Source of the DNA: Microbacterium sp. PM5
GTDB taxonomy: Bacteria > Actinomycetota > Actinomycetes > Actinomycetales > Microbacteriaceae
Length of the DNA: 64,000 bases
Reading direction: 5' to 3'
Assembly (NCBI RefSeq): GCF_003293595.1
Contig: NZ_CP022162.1
Coordinates: forward strand, 1,271,737-1,335,736
The notes under the pieces were generated by a model. That model was not told where the DNA came from, did not search any database, and saw nothing but the letters and a program-made list of their open reading frames with translations. Both the position numbers and the translations under genes were made by a program. The stretch's first letter is position 1. Each line of letters begins with the position of its first letter. This document shows, piece after piece, positions 1 to 8,185 of this stretch.

Positions 1-75
1 CACGAATGACACTCCAGGGTATCAGAATCACCGGCTCGCCGTCGGGGGCATCCCGCGCGGCGGCGGCTCGGTCGC

Positions 76-1086
76 TTAGCCCCGCAGCGGATCGGCGGGG
101 TCGGCCGGATCCAACGCCGGAGCCCCCGGCCGTGAGAGCGTGAGCATCGCCCACGCGACGCGGGGGCTCGCGGCGAGTCGGTCTTCGACGGCGTTCAGTT
201 GAGCGGCGACCGCATGCTCGGGGATGTCGCCGACGAGATCGACGGCGGCGACCACGAACACCCGTCCCTGTCCGACGTACTCGATGTGCAGATACGTGAT
301 CTGTGCGATCTCGGTCTGCTCGAGGAGGCGCTGCAGCGCGGCGGCCCGCACGCGCGGCTCGACCGCGACGCCCACCAGGAAGCGGCGGTTCTGGCGGATC
401 AACACGATCGCGACGACGGCCAAGAGCACGCCGACCAGAATCGATCCGATCGCGTCCGGGGCCGCAGATCCGGTGAGCTGATGCAGCAGGATGCCGAGGA
501 AGGCGATCACCAGACCGATCAGCGCCGCGGCATCCTCGAAGAAGACCGCACGCAGCGTGGGGTCGGACGTGTCCATGACGTACTCGAGCACGTCCTTCGC
601 GCTCTCCCGTGCGCGACGACGCGACTGGCGCAGCGCCTGGAGGAACGAAACGCCCTCCAGGACGAACGCGACACCCAGGACGGCGTAGGAGACGCCGAAC
701 AGACCGGCCGGCTCAGGCGCGAACAGCTCCTGCACCCCGTGCATGATCGAGACGCCGGCGCCGACGGCGAACAGACCGAACGCCGCGAAAAGCGACCACA
801 CGTACGCTTCCCGACCGTAGCCGGTGGGATGCCGCGCATCGCGCGGACGTGCCGACCGGCGGGTCGCGACGAAGAGGAAGATCTCGTTGCCGGTGTCCGC
901 CCACGAGTGCGCGGCCTCGGCGAGCATGCTCGCCGCACCGGTGAGCACCGCCGCGACGGTCTTCGCGACGGCGATGAGGAGGTTCGCTCCGAGCGCGACG
1001 AGAACCGTCAGCAGCGACTCCGCATCGCCGGCTGCGCCGTCCGGCGCAGGGAGCGCCGCGCGGCGGGACGATCGGGAGGGCGCCAT
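76..1086 (-). CDS. Cation diffusion facilitator (CDF) family transporter
   Basis: This is probably a proton-coupled divalent metal efflux protein of the inner membrane. The 336-residue product has hydrophobic segments from about residue 25 onward. An early stretch resembles the CDF signature: small residues, then AEAAHSWADTGNE, where the Asp/His pattern of transmembrane helix 2 is expected. Residues DAAALIG about two thirds along match the second metal-site helix. The C-terminal third looks like the soluble CDF dimerisation domain. The substrate (Zn, Fe, Mn, Co) cannot be read from the sequence. I chose the ATG at 1086 over a GTG at 1092 because a TAGCGT hexamer ends exactly 6 nt upstream of it, a layout seen at many genes here. 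Confidence 0.85.
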   Translation of the reverse strand: MAPSRSSRRAALPAPDGAAGDAESLLTVLVALGANLLIAVAKTVAAVLTGAASMLAEAAHSWADTGNEIFLFVATRRSARPRDARHPTGYGREAYVWSLFAAFGLFAVGAGVSIMHGVQELFAPEPAGLFGVSYAVLGVAFVLEGVSFLQALRQSRRRARESAKDVLEYVMDTSDPTLRAVFFEDAAALIGLVIAFLGILLHQLTGSAAPDAIGSILVGVLLAVVAIVLIRQNRRFLVGVAVEPRVRAAALQRLLEQTEIAQITYLHIEYVGQGRVFVVAAVDLVGDIPEHAVAAQLNAVEDRLAASPRVAWAMLTLSRPGAPALDPADPADPLRG

Positions 1087-1092
1087 GCTCAC

Positions 1093-1098
1093 ACGCTA
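1093..1098 (-). promoter_or_regulatory. -10 element of the CDF gene (leaderless start)
   Basis: TAGCGT on the minus strand, followed by 6 nt and then ATG. It fits the TANNNT -10 pattern directly in front of a start codon, so the transcript probably begins at the ATG. Confidence 0.5.
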
Positions 1099-1527
1099 CG
1101 CGGGGTCGACGACGCCGTCGACGTACAGCCAGCGACCGTCGAGACGACGGAAGCGGCTCCGTTCGGCGAGGACGCCGCGTGCGCCCGTGCCGCGCTCCCG
1201 CCACGCGGCCCGGAACGCGACGGTGGCGCGGACGTCGTCCGCCCCTCCGTGGGTCTCATCGATATCGAGGCGCTCCCAGCACAGGTCGTCGTCGAGCTCC
1301 AGTCGATCGGGGCGGGTGGCCGGGTGCCACGACGCCAGAAGATGAGAGGCGTCGCCCAGCGCGAACGCCGTGAACCGTGAGCGCATGAGCTTCTCCGCCG
1401 TCGCGGCCGCGACACCGTCGAGAACAGGACCGCAGCATGCGGCGAACGCGCCGCCGCTCCCGCACGGGCACGGCGATGCCGCAGCCGGACGGCGGCCTCG
1501 TGGTGGGGAGGCGGCGCCGAAGGACAT
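1096..1527 (-). CDS. YchJ/UPF0225 family protein with SEC-C zinc motif
   Basis: This 143-residue protein belongs to the YchJ-like UPF0225 family, whose biochemical role is unknown. Near residue 20 it has a SEC-C-type metal-binding cluster (CPCGSGGAFAACCGP), which is expected to bind zinc. The rest matches the NTF2-like YchJ body (KLMRSRFTAFALGD, then ASWHPATRP). The length is normal. The gene ends 9 nt upstream of the CDF start and overlaps that gene's -10 element. TAGAGT lies 6 nt before the ATG, suggesting a leaderless transcript. The family call is secure and the function open. Confidence 0.85.
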   Translation of the reverse strand: MSFGAASPPRGRRPAAASPCPCGSGGAFAACCGPVLDGVAAATAEKLMRSRFTAFALGDASHLLASWHPATRPDRLELDDDLCWERLDIDETHGGADDVRATVAFRAAWRERGTGARGVLAERSRFRRLDGRWLYVDGVVDPA

Positions 1528-1533
1528 TCCCCG

Positions 1534-1539
1534 ACTCTA
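1534..1539 (-). promoter_or_regulatory. -10 element of the YchJ-like gene (leaderless start)
   Basis: TAGAGT on the minus strand, 6 nt before the ATG at 1527. Confidence 0.5.
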
Positions 1540-1623
1540 CGTCGCGCCCACGCTCGCGCGCGCCGAGTGTGCGACTGTGGAGAACCGCGGTGAGCGCACG
1601 GCGCGGTGGCTACCGTGAGGGAC

Positions 1624-2163
1624 ATGACGAGGCGAGGACACGTGCTGTCGGCAGTGGTGGCGGTCGCGCTGGCCGGGAGCATCGTCGGATGCACACCGCA
1701 GAGCACGCCGTCGCCCGCGCCGAGCTCCAGCTCCTCGACGTTCTCCTCGGATGCCGAGGCCTTCGCCGCCGCCGAGGCGACCTACCGCGCCTACGTCGAC
1801 GCCCTAAACAAGGTGGATCTGGCTCGCACAGAGACGTTCAACGGCGTGTATGACTGGCTTGCTGGGACTGCGCTCGAGCAGGAGCGGACGTCGCTGACGG
1901 ATATGCACGATAAAGGCTGGACTGTATCTGGGGATAGTCGAGTTGTGTTCTTTGAAGGGCGCGCCGTCAGCCCCTCGCTTGTAACGGCTGTTGCTTGCCT
2001 CGACGTGAGCAATATCAGGTTGGATAACGCAGACGGTGTCTCTCAGGTGCAGACCAGTCGGCCGCCAGCGTATGCGCTGCAGCTCAGTTTCACCCGCGAG
2101 GAGGAAGCGGGCAGAACCCAGATCCTGGAGATGACCGCTGTCGAGGAGCCCAGATGCTCCTGA
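1624..2163 (+). CDS. Secreted lipoprotein, DUF6318-like
   Basis: This is a predicted lipoprotein of 179 residues from the ATG at 1624. It has a basic n-region (MTRRGH), a hydrophobic core and the lipobox AGSIVGC, so Cys17 should be lipidated on the outer face of the membrane. A Ser/Pro-rich linker follows, then a roughly 120-residue globular domain (AEATYRAYVDALNKVD and onward) that resembles actinobacterial DUF6318 lipoproteins. In-frame upstream GTG codons exist at 1606 and 1615. The ATG gives the best signal peptide and sits 7 nt after TACCGT (1611-1616). From about 1800 the base composition drops well below the neighbours, although the frame stays open. It overlaps the next gene by 10 nt. 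Function unknown. Confidence 0.7.
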   Translation: MTRRGHVLSAVVAVALAGSIVGCTPQSTPSPAPSSSSSTFSSDAEAFAAAEATYRAYVDALNKVDLARTETFNGVYDWLAGTALEQERTSLTDMHDKGWTVSGDSRVVFFEGRAVSPSLVTAVACLDVSNIRLDNADGVSQVQTSRPPAYALQLSFTREEEAGRTQILEMTAVEEPRCS

Positions 2164-2885
2164 GTTCGATAGCACTGGCCACTGTGCTGTGGGCAGCAGT
2201 CCCGGGCGACACAAGGAGCTGTGCAGGCTCCGCCGCATGGGGCGGCAACTGCTCCGTATCCAACACCGGGTCGTCGGTCGAGATCGGCGCGACCCGTCCG
2301 AGCGGATCTGGCGGTTCCGGCGGCGATGCCGAGGCCGCGCCGGCGCCACCGCCGCCCGCGTGCACCGACAGCCTGTGCCGGGGCAATTACTCGGTCGTGG
2401 TGCTGCAGCCGACCCTCAGCGACGTGGCGTCGTTCGCTCCGGCATCCGCACCCTTCGTCGACGAACCCGATGGGGTCGGCATCGTCGGCATGCCGATGAA
2501 CTTCGTCGCGACGGCCGGAGTCCATGAACAGGCGGGGACGCTCTTCGATCTTCCGGTCACGGTCCGCTTCACGCCGACGTCGTACCGCTTCATCTACGGC
2601 GACGGCACGTCGCGCAACAGCCCCACGGGCGGCCGGACCTGGGCCGCGCTCGGACGCGCGCAGTTCAGCGCCACCGACACCAGCCACGCCTATGCCGCAC
2701 GCGGCACCTACACGGCGACGGCGACCGTGCGCTATGCGGCGCAGGCCAACTTCGGCAACGGATGGATCGATGTGCCCGGCCTCCTCGATATCCCCGCCGG
2801 CACGACCACGCTGCAGATCGTCGACGTCAAGACCGCCCTGGTCGACAAGACCTGTCTCGAGAATCCGCGCGGGCCCGGCTGTTGA
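2154..2885 (+). CDS. Exported protein with a PKD-like domain
   Basis: This 243-residue protein starts inside the preceding lipoprotein gene, so the two are probably translated together. It has a short N-terminal hydrophobic segment (about residues 1-15, a plausible though weak signal peptide). A Cys-, Gly- and Pro-rich linker follows, with C23, C33, then CTDSLC. The C-terminal half resembles a PKD/Ig-like fold: a YGDGTS turn and an HAYAARGTYTATATV strand pair, the classic end of PKD domains. Such domains usually mediate surface interactions, and no catalytic motif is visible. The last residues (CLENPRGPGC) may form a disulfide. The partner is presumably the lipoprotein upstream. Function unknown. 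Confidence 0.65.
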   Translation: MLLSSIALATVLWAAVPGDTRSCAGSAAWGGNCSVSNTGSSVEIGATRPSGSGGSGGDAEAAPAPPPPACTDSLCRGNYSVVVLQPTLSDVASFAPASAPFVDEPDGVGIVGMPMNFVATAGVHEQAGTLFDLPVTVRFTPTSYRFIYGDGTSRNSPTGGRTWAALGRAQFSATDTSHAYAARGTYTATATVRYAAQANFGNGWIDVPGLLDIPAGTTTLQIVDVKTALVDKTCLENPRGPGC

Positions 2886-2921
2886 CCCCGCGCCGTCGCA
2901 CCGTCGTGACAGGATGAGCGC

Positions 2922-3836
2922 GTGGCCGATCGCCTGATGCTCCTCGACACCGCGTCCCTCTACTTCCGTGCGTTCTACGGCGTGCCGGACACGGTCACAG
3001 CGCCCGACGGCACCTCGGTCAACGCAGCACGCGGACTGCTCGACATGATCGCCAAGCTCGTGTCGACCTACGAGCCGACCCACGTGATCGCCTGTTGGGA
3101 TGACGACTGGCGTCCGCAGTGGCGGGTCGACCTCATCCCCACGTACAAGACCCACCGCGTCGCCGAGGTCGTCGCCGACGACACCGACATCGAAGAGGTC
3201 CCCGATCCGCTTACGGCCCAGATCCCTGTCATCCGCGACGAGTTGGCAGTTCTCGGCATCCCCGTGGTCGGTCGGGCCGATCACGAAGCCGACGATGTCA
3301 TCGCCAGCTACGCGACTCAGCACGCCGGTGCCGTCGATGTCGTGACGGGCGACCGCGACCTGTTCCAACTCGTCGACGACGCCCGGTCGGTGCGCGTGAT
3401 CTACACCGGACGCGGCATGAGCAAGCTCGAAGTCCTCGACGAAGCTGCCGTCATCGAGAAGTACGGAGTGCGGGCCAGCCAGTACTCCGACTTCGCCGTC
3501 CTGCGCGGTGACGCCTCGGACGGGCTGCCCGGCGTCGCCGGGATCGGCGAGAAGACGGCTGCGGCCCTGCTCGCCAGCCACGGCGACCTCGCCGGCATCA
3601 TCGCCGAGGCAGCCCGCGGGGGCCTCGCGGCGGGCGTTCGGGCGAAGATCGTCGCCGCGACCGACTACCTCGCCGTCGCCCCGCGGGTCGTCGAGGTCGT
3701 CCGCACGCTCGACCTTCCCGCCCTCGGCGCACCGCTGCGTTCCCCCGACCCCGACGCGGCCGCCCGGCTGGATGCCGAGTGGAACCTCGGGGCACCGCTC
3801 GCCCGCGCGATCGCCGCCATCACCGCCCGCGCCTGA
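2922..3836 (+). CDS. 5'-3' exonuclease (PolA-like FEN domain)
   Basis: This 304-residue stand-alone 5'-3' exonuclease/flap endonuclease resembles the N-terminal domain of DNA polymerase I and may process RNA primers or flaps. Visible signatures are LLDTASLYFRAFYG near the N-terminus, CWDDDWRPQWR, ADHEADDVIAS (acidic metal ligands), TGDRDLFQL, and the helix-3-turn/HhH region GDASDGLPGVAGIGEKTAA. No polymerase domain follows. The GTG start at 2922 is preceded by CAGGAT with a 6-nt gap, consistent with leaderless initiation. It ends 3 nt before the convergent PHP gene, with no terminator between. Confidence 0.88.
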   Translation: MADRLMLLDTASLYFRAFYGVPDTVTAPDGTSVNAARGLLDMIAKLVSTYEPTHVIACWDDDWRPQWRVDLIPTYKTHRVAEVVADDTDIEEVPDPLTAQIPVIRDELAVLGIPVVGRADHEADDVIASYATQHAGAVDVVTGDRDLFQLVDDARSVRVIYTGRGMSKLEVLDEAAVIEKYGVRASQYSDFAVLRGDASDGLPGVAGIGEKTAAALLASHGDLAGIIAEAARGGLAAGVRAKIVAATDYLAVAPRVVEVVRTLDLPALGAPLRSPDPDAAARLDAEWNLGAPLARAIAAITARA

Positions 3837-3839
3837 CGA

Positions 3840-4832
3840 TCAGCGCGCGAGCCAAGCGCGCAAGCGGTCCAGCGGCCACGTGGTGATGATCCGCTCCGGC
3901 GGGACGCCGGTTCGCTCCGCACGCGCCGCCCCCTCATGGATCAGACCGAGTTGACCGGGCGCGTGCGCATCGGAGTCGAGGGAGAAGAGGCATCCCTCCG
4001 CCAGCGCGAGAGCGATGAGCCCCGACGGCGGATCCTCACGCTCGGGTCGTGCGTTGATCTCGACGGCCACGTCATGAGCCGCGCAGGCCGCGAACACGGC
4101 GCGCGCATCGAAGGTGGAAGCCGGCCGGGTGCCCCGCTCGCCCCGCACGAGCCGGCCCGTCACGTGGCCGAGCACGTGCGCTTGGCCCGAAGAGACCGCC
4201 GCCACCAGACGGCGGGTCATCGCCGAGGATTCCATCCGCAGCTTCGAGTGCACCGAGGCGACGACCACGTCCAGCCGCGCCAGCAGCATCCGCTCCTGAT
4301 CGAGACGCCCGTCGTCGAGGATGTCCACCTCGATACCGCTGAGCAGTGTGAAGCGATCGTCGCTGAACGACGGTACTTCGTCGAGCTGCGCACGCAGTCG
4401 TTGCGCGCTCAGACCGTTCGCCACGCGCAGACGCGGCGAGTGATCCGTCAGCGCGAGGTATTCGTGACCGAGGGCGCGCCCCGCGTCGACCATCTCGCCG
4501 ATCGAGGTCGTGCCGTCCGACCAGTTCGAGTGACAGTGCAGGTCGCCGCGCAGCTTCGCTCGCAGCGTCGAACGTGCAGGGGCGAATCGGTCACGCAGCT
4601 CCGCGAGATACGCGGGCACCTCGCCGGCCAGCGCCTCGTGGATCACACGGAACGACGAGTCCCCGATGCCCGCGCGCCTGCGGAGGCTCGCGTCATCACG
4701 CAGCTCGTCGTCCGAGAGATCCTCGATCGCTGCCGCCGCCCTGCGGAAGGCGGCAGAGCGGTATCGCGACGCCCGCTCGCGCTCGAGCAGCGTCGCGATC
4801 TCCCGCAGCGCGTCGATCGGCTTCATCTGCAC
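3840..4832 (-). CDS. PHP domain-containing phosphoesterase with N-terminal HhH domain
   Basis: This 330-residue protein has the C-terminal architecture of family X DNA polymerases without the polymerase itself. About the first 90 residues form a helix-hairpin-helix-like region (ALREIATLLERE, LRRRAGIGDSSF). A PHP metal-dependent phosphoesterase domain follows. Metal-binding motifs are GDLHCHSNWSDG, ALTDHSP, a central SGIEVDIL with VVASVHSKLRM, and the final LDSDAH. It may act in DNA repair as a phosphatase or exonuclease, but related stand-alone PHP proteins also hydrolyse small phosphoesters. The start could be GTG 4832 or ATG 4826, two codons apart. It lies downstream of the 4902-5393 gene, separated by a hairpin. 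Confidence 0.82.
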   Translation of the reverse strand: MQMKPIDALREIATLLERERASRYRSAAFRRAAAAIEDLSDDELRDDASLRRRAGIGDSSFRVIHEALAGEVPAYLAELRDRFAPARSTLRAKLRGDLHCHSNWSDGTTSIGEMVDAGRALGHEYLALTDHSPRLRVANGLSAQRLRAQLDEVPSFSDDRFTLLSGIEVDILDDGRLDQERMLLARLDVVVASVHSKLRMESSAMTRRLVAAVSSGQAHVLGHVTGRLVRGERGTRPASTFDARAVFAACAAHDVAVEINARPEREDPPSGLIALALAEGCLFSLDSDAHAPGQLGLIHEGAARAERTGVPPERIITTWPLDRLRAWLAR

Positions 4833-4846
4833 GCCATCATGACAGC

Positions 4847-4879
4847 GAAACGGGCCCGCGCGGCGCGCGAGCCCGTTTC
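4847..4879 (-). terminator. Hairpin between the membrane-protein and PHP genes
   Basis: GAAACGGGC at 4847-4855 pairs exactly with GCCCGTTTC at 4871-4879, with CG-rich pairing inside the loop. It lies just after the stop of the 4902-5393 gene. There is no U-tract, so termination may be partial. Confidence 0.6.
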
Positions 4880-4901
4880 CGGGGGGACGAGGTGCGGGAC
4901 G

Positions 4902-5393
4902 TCAGGACCGGATCACGGCCGACCGTCGCACGACGACCGGGACCGAGGCCAGCCGCGTGAGAGCCGCGCCGAAGAGGATGGACAGGATTCCCATGCCCAT
5001 CGCGAAGGCAGCGACCCCGAAGGAGACGACGGAGGTGAACAGCGAGGCGCGCAGGAACGACGCGTTCATCATCGTCGCGCGCACCGGGTCGTCCTTGTCG
5101 AGCTCGGCGTAGGTCTTGCCGCCCGACGCCTTCAGCGCGTGGCGCTGGATGATGTCGGCCTGCACGTACGCGGTGAACGGGCCCTGGACGGTCTGTCCCT
5201 GAAACGCCATCGCATCGTCGGGCACGGTGATGTTCTCTGCACGCAGCTGGCTGGAGACCGTGAGCCAGACGACCAGACCCACCACGATGAGCGCGATGCC
5301 GCCGAGGATGCCGAGAATGCCGGCGATCTTGACGAAGCCGACCTTCTTCTGCGGGGGTTCAAGGGTGTCGGCGGTGGCGATGTTCTCTGACAT
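4902..5393 (-). CDS. Two-TM membrane protein of unknown function
   Basis: The 163-residue product has a short polar N-terminus, a transmembrane segment at about residues 22-46 (IAGILGILGGIALIVVGLVVWL), an extracytoplasmic domain of about 65 residues and a second transmembrane segment at about 120-145. The outer domain contains ITVPDDAMAFQGQTVQGPFTAYVQAD. Similar actinobacterial proteins are often labelled 'aromatic ring-opening dioxygenase LigA'. Nothing here supports that: there are no metal-ligand motifs and the topology is wrong for it. The start is supported by AGAGGA about 7 nt upstream of the ATG. It is probably a monocistronic gene closed by the 4847-4879 hairpin. Confidence 0.75.
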   Translation of the reverse strand: MSENIATADTLEPPQKKVGFVKIAGILGILGGIALIVVGLVVWLTVSSQLRAENITVPDDAMAFQGQTVQGPFTAYVQADIIQRHALKASGGKTYAELDKDDPVRATMMNASFLRASLFTSVVSFGVAAFAMGMGILSILFGAALTRLASVPVVVRRSAVIRS

Positions 5394-5486
5394 GGCGGGT
5401 CCTCTCTTCGGTGCCGTGCTGTTGCCTCACGGTATCGCTCTCACGAGAGCCGGGACCAGGGGAACGGGCCGGAGAAAACCCTGTGG

Positions 5487-6548
5487 TCAGTCCACAGTGC
5501 GAGTCGTTGCCTCGACCCAACGGTCGAGGACACCGCGAGCCGAGCCGTCGTCGATCGCCGCCGCTGCCCTGTCGCGGGCGTCGGCGAGACGCTCGACGAT
5601 CGGCAGCTGCACCTGCGTGGCATCGCGGAACAGGTCATACGAGACGATCCCCGCGGCCGCGTTGAGCAGGACGATGTCGCGTACGGCGCCCTTTTCGCCG
5701 TCGAGCACCCGTCGCACGACCTCGGCGTTGTGCTGCGCATCGCCGCCGAGCAGGTCGTCGATCTCCGCCAGAGGGATGCCGAGGTCTCGCGGATCGAGGT
5801 CGTGCTCGTGGATGTCGCCGCGGCTGATCTCCCAGACACGGCTGTGGCCGGTGGTCGTGAGCTCGTCCAGGCCGTCATCGCCGCGGAACACCAACGCCGT
5901 GGCTCCGCGTGTCTGGAAGACGCCGGTGATCAGAGGAACGCGATCGAGAGCGGCGACCCCCACGGCGTTGGCTTCTGCGCGAGCAGGATTGCAGAGCGGC
6001 CCGAGGAAGTTGAAGACGGTGGGCACACCCAGTTCCGCTCGCGTCGGCCCCGCATGACGGAAGCCCGGATGGAACGCGGACGCGAAGGCGAAGGTGATGC
6101 CGGCCTCGGCGAGCACCTCGGCGACCCGCTCCGGCGGCAGCGCCAGATCGATGCCGAGCGCACCGAGCACGTCGGAGGATCCTGAGGCGGAGCTGGCGGC
6201 GCGGTTGCCGTGCTTGACGACCGGGATTCCGGTCGCCGCGGCCACGATCGCCGACATCGTCGAGATATTGACGGTGCCGAAGCGGTCTCCCCCGGTGCCG
6301 ACGATGTCGAGCACATCGGCGGACACGGGCAGCGGCAGCGCGGCCTCGAGGATCGCGTCGCGGAAGCCCACGATCTCGTCGACGGTCTCGCCTTTCGCGC
6401 GCAGTGCGAGGAGGAATCCGCCGAGCTGCGACGGCGTTGCCGTGCCCCGCATCACCTGCCGCATGGCCCAGGTCGACTCGGACACGCTGAGGTCGCGCCG
6501 CTCGAGCACCGCAGTGAGGATTTCGGGCCAGGAATAGAGCTCCGCCAT
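5487..6548 (-). CDS. trpD: Anthranilate phosphoribosyltransferase
   Basis: TrpD transfers the phosphoribosyl group of PRPP to anthranilate, the second committed step of tryptophan synthesis. The 353-residue product shows the glycine-rich PRPP site [17 protein letters not shown], the [21 protein letters not shown] motif and [11 protein letters not shown], all typical of the family. The frame is open further upstream, but the ATG at 6548 gives the expected N-terminus ([21 protein letters not shown]). No other trp gene is adjacent. It sits divergently next to ctaE, the same arrangement as in mycobacteria, so its location reflects conserved synteny and not a biosynthetic operon. Confidence 0.95.
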   Translation of the reverse strand: MAELYSWPEILTAVLERRDLSVSESTWAMRQVMRGTATPSQLGGFLLALRAKGETVDEIVGFRDAILEAALPLPVSADVLDIVGTGGDRFGTVNISTMSAIVAAATGIPVVKHGNRAASSASGSSDVLGALGIDLALPPERVAEVLAEAGITFAFASAFHPGFRHAGPTRAELGVPTVFNFLGPLCNPARAEANAVGVAALDRVPLITGVFQTRGATALVFRGDDGLDELTTTGHSRVWEISRGDIHEHDLDPRDLGIPLAEIDDLLGGDAQHNAEVVRRVLDGEKGAVRDIVLLNAAAGIVSYDLFRDATQVQLPIVERLADARDRAAAAIDDGSARGVLDRWVEATTRTVD

Positions 6549-6665
6549 GAGCCCCGATCCTATCGGCACTCTGCCAGCCAACTCCCGGCGCGCCCGAAGG
6601 GCCCTCCAATCCCCCCGAAAGTCGAACGCACCTTCAGTGATGCGAAAACCGGCTGTGAAATCAGC

Positions 6666-6671
6666 CATAAT
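6666..6671 (+). promoter_or_regulatory. -10 element of the ctaE-qcrCAB operon
   Basis: CATAAT is followed by 7 nt and the GTG at 6679. It is the best -10 candidate upstream of ctaE and places the transcript start at about the start codon. Confidence 0.45.
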
Positions 6672-6678
6672 GGGGAGC

Positions 6679-7314
6679 GTGACGACCACTCCAGCGACCT
6701 ATTCCCAAGCCTTGCGTTCCGTCAAGCGGCCGGATCCGGTCGCCGTCGGCACCATCGTGTGGCTCGGCAGCGAGGTCATGTTCTTCGCGGGTCTCTTCGC
6801 GATCTACTTCACGCTGCGCAACGCCTCCCCCGACCTGTGGGCTGCCAGCACCGGCGACCTGAACGTGCCGTTCGCGGCCGTGAACACCGGCATCCTGGTG
6901 CTCTCCTCGTTCACCGCCCAGGCCGGTGTGTTCGCCGCCGAGCGCTTCCAGCCGTATCGTCGCGGCTCCATCTGGCAGTTCCGTCAGTGGGGAATGGTGG
7001 AGTGGTTCTTCCTCACGTTCGTGATGGGCGCCGTCTTCGTCTCCGGCCAGGTGTGGGAGTACGCGACGCTCGTCGCAGAGGGCATGCCGATCAGCGCGAG
7101 CTCGTACGCGTCGGCCTTCTACATCACCACCGGTTTCCACGCGCTGCACGTGACGGGCGGCCTCCTGGCCTTCCTTCTCGTGATCGGCCGCGCCTACGCC
7201 GTCAAGAACTTCGGACGCAAGGAGATGACGTCCGCGATCGTCGTCTCGTACTACTGGCACTTCGTCGACGTGGTGTGGATCGTCCTGTTCTTCGTCATCT
7301 ACGTCGTCAAGTAA
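6679..7314 (+). CDS. ctaE: Cytochrome c oxidase subunit III (aa3 oxidase)
   Basis: Subunit III of the aa3-type terminal oxidase, which in actinobacteria assembles into a bc1-aa3 supercomplex. The 211-residue product has five or so hydrophobic helices and typical subunit III motifs ([46 protein letters not shown]). It is first in a plus-strand operon, 21 nt ahead of qcrC. GTG 6679 is the likely start: it follows the CATAAT -10 by 7 nt, and a GGGGAG lies too close to serve as a spaced Shine-Dalgarno. An ATG at 6670 overlaps the -10 and is less likely. Confidence 0.93.
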   Translation: MTTTPATYSQALRSVKRPDPVAVGTIVWLGSEVMFFAGLFAIYFTLRNASPDLWAASTGDLNVPFAAVNTGILVLSSFTAQAGVFAAERFQPYRRGSIWQFRQWGMVEWFFLTFVMGAVFVSGQVWEYATLVAEGMPISASSYASAFYITTGFHALHVTGGLLAFLLVIGRAYAVKNFGRKEMTSAIVVSYYWHFVDVVWIVLFFVIYVVK

Positions 7315-7335
7315 GAAGCGGAGCTGAGTTCCTCC

Positions 7336-8139
7336 ATGGCAACCAAGACCACCCGGCAGAAGACCGGTCGTCGCAGCAAGTGGGCTGCCGCCGCGCTCAT
7401 CGGCATCGGCCTTCTCGTCACCGGCGGCGTCTACGCCGGCGCGTCGGCGGCAATGGCCGCGACGGAGCCCGCGTCCGCGTCGTCCACCACGCTCACCGTC
7501 GAAGACGGCAAGAAGCTCTTCCAGGCCAACTGCGCCACGTGCCACGGCCTCAACATGGAGGGCACCGCTGACGGGCCCTCGCTCTACGGGGTCGGAGAGC
7601 TGGCCGTCGAGTTCCAGATGTCGACGGGACGCATGCCACTGCAGATGCAGGGGCCGCAGGCACCTCAGAAGCCGGTGCAGTTCACCGAGGACCAGATCCG
7701 TGCGATCGCGGCCTGGGCACAGTCGGTCGCGCCCGGCCCGACCTACCCGGATGCGCGCATCCTCGACGGCAAGGGCGATGTCGCCAACGGCGCCGAGCTC
7801 TTCCGCGTCAACTGCGCCATGTGCCACAACGTCGCCGCCGCCGGTGGTGCACTCACCGAGGGCAAGTACGCCCCGGCACTGACCAAGACCAGCCCGCTGC
7901 ACATCTACGCGGCGATGGTCACCGGCCCGCAGAACATGCCGGTCTTCAACAACATGACCATCACTCCGGACGAGAAGCGCGACATCATCTCGTCGCTGAT
8001 GTACCTGCAGGAGAACGAGTCCGCCGGCGGTTTCAACCTCGGCTCGCTCGGCCCGGTCTCGGAGGGTCTGTTCATCTGGATCTTCGGCATCGGCGCGCTC
8101 ATCGGCATCACCGTGTGGATCACGGCGAAGTCGAACTGA
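7336..8139 (+). CDS. qcrC: Cytochrome bc1 complex diheme cytochrome c subunit
   Basis: QcrC replaces the separate cytochromes c1 and c in actinobacteria, passing electrons from the bc1 complex straight to the aa3 oxidase. This 267-residue protein has an N-terminal transmembrane anchor or signal (about residues 15-40). Two covalent heme c motifs follow, CATCH near residue 69 and CAMCH about 90 residues later. A C-terminal transmembrane helix (about residues 240-262) completes it. Candidate axial methionines sit in MSTGRMPLQ and NMPVFNNMT. The diheme layout and the position between ctaE and qcrA make the call firm. Confidence 0.95.
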   Translation: MATKTTRQKTGRRSKWAAAALIGIGLLVTGGVYAGASAAMAATEPASASSTTLTVEDGKKLFQANCATCHGLNMEGTADGPSLYGVGELAVEFQMSTGRMPLQMQGPQAPQKPVQFTEDQIRAIAAWAQSVAPGPTYPDARILDGKGDVANGAELFRVNCAMCHNVAAAGGALTEGKYAPALTKTSPLHIYAAMVTGPQNMPVFNNMTITPDEKRDIISSLMYLQENESAGGFNLGSLGPVSEGLFIWIFGIGALIGITVWITAKSN

Positions 8140-8185
8140 TCGGGCACACGTGGACAACGGCACTGACGTAGGGAACGGACGAGAC

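Noticed and set aside
1..75. Possible end of a neighbouring gene before the CDF gene
   Set aside because: Seventy-five bases give no frame or motif that can be tied to a gene, so nothing is called.
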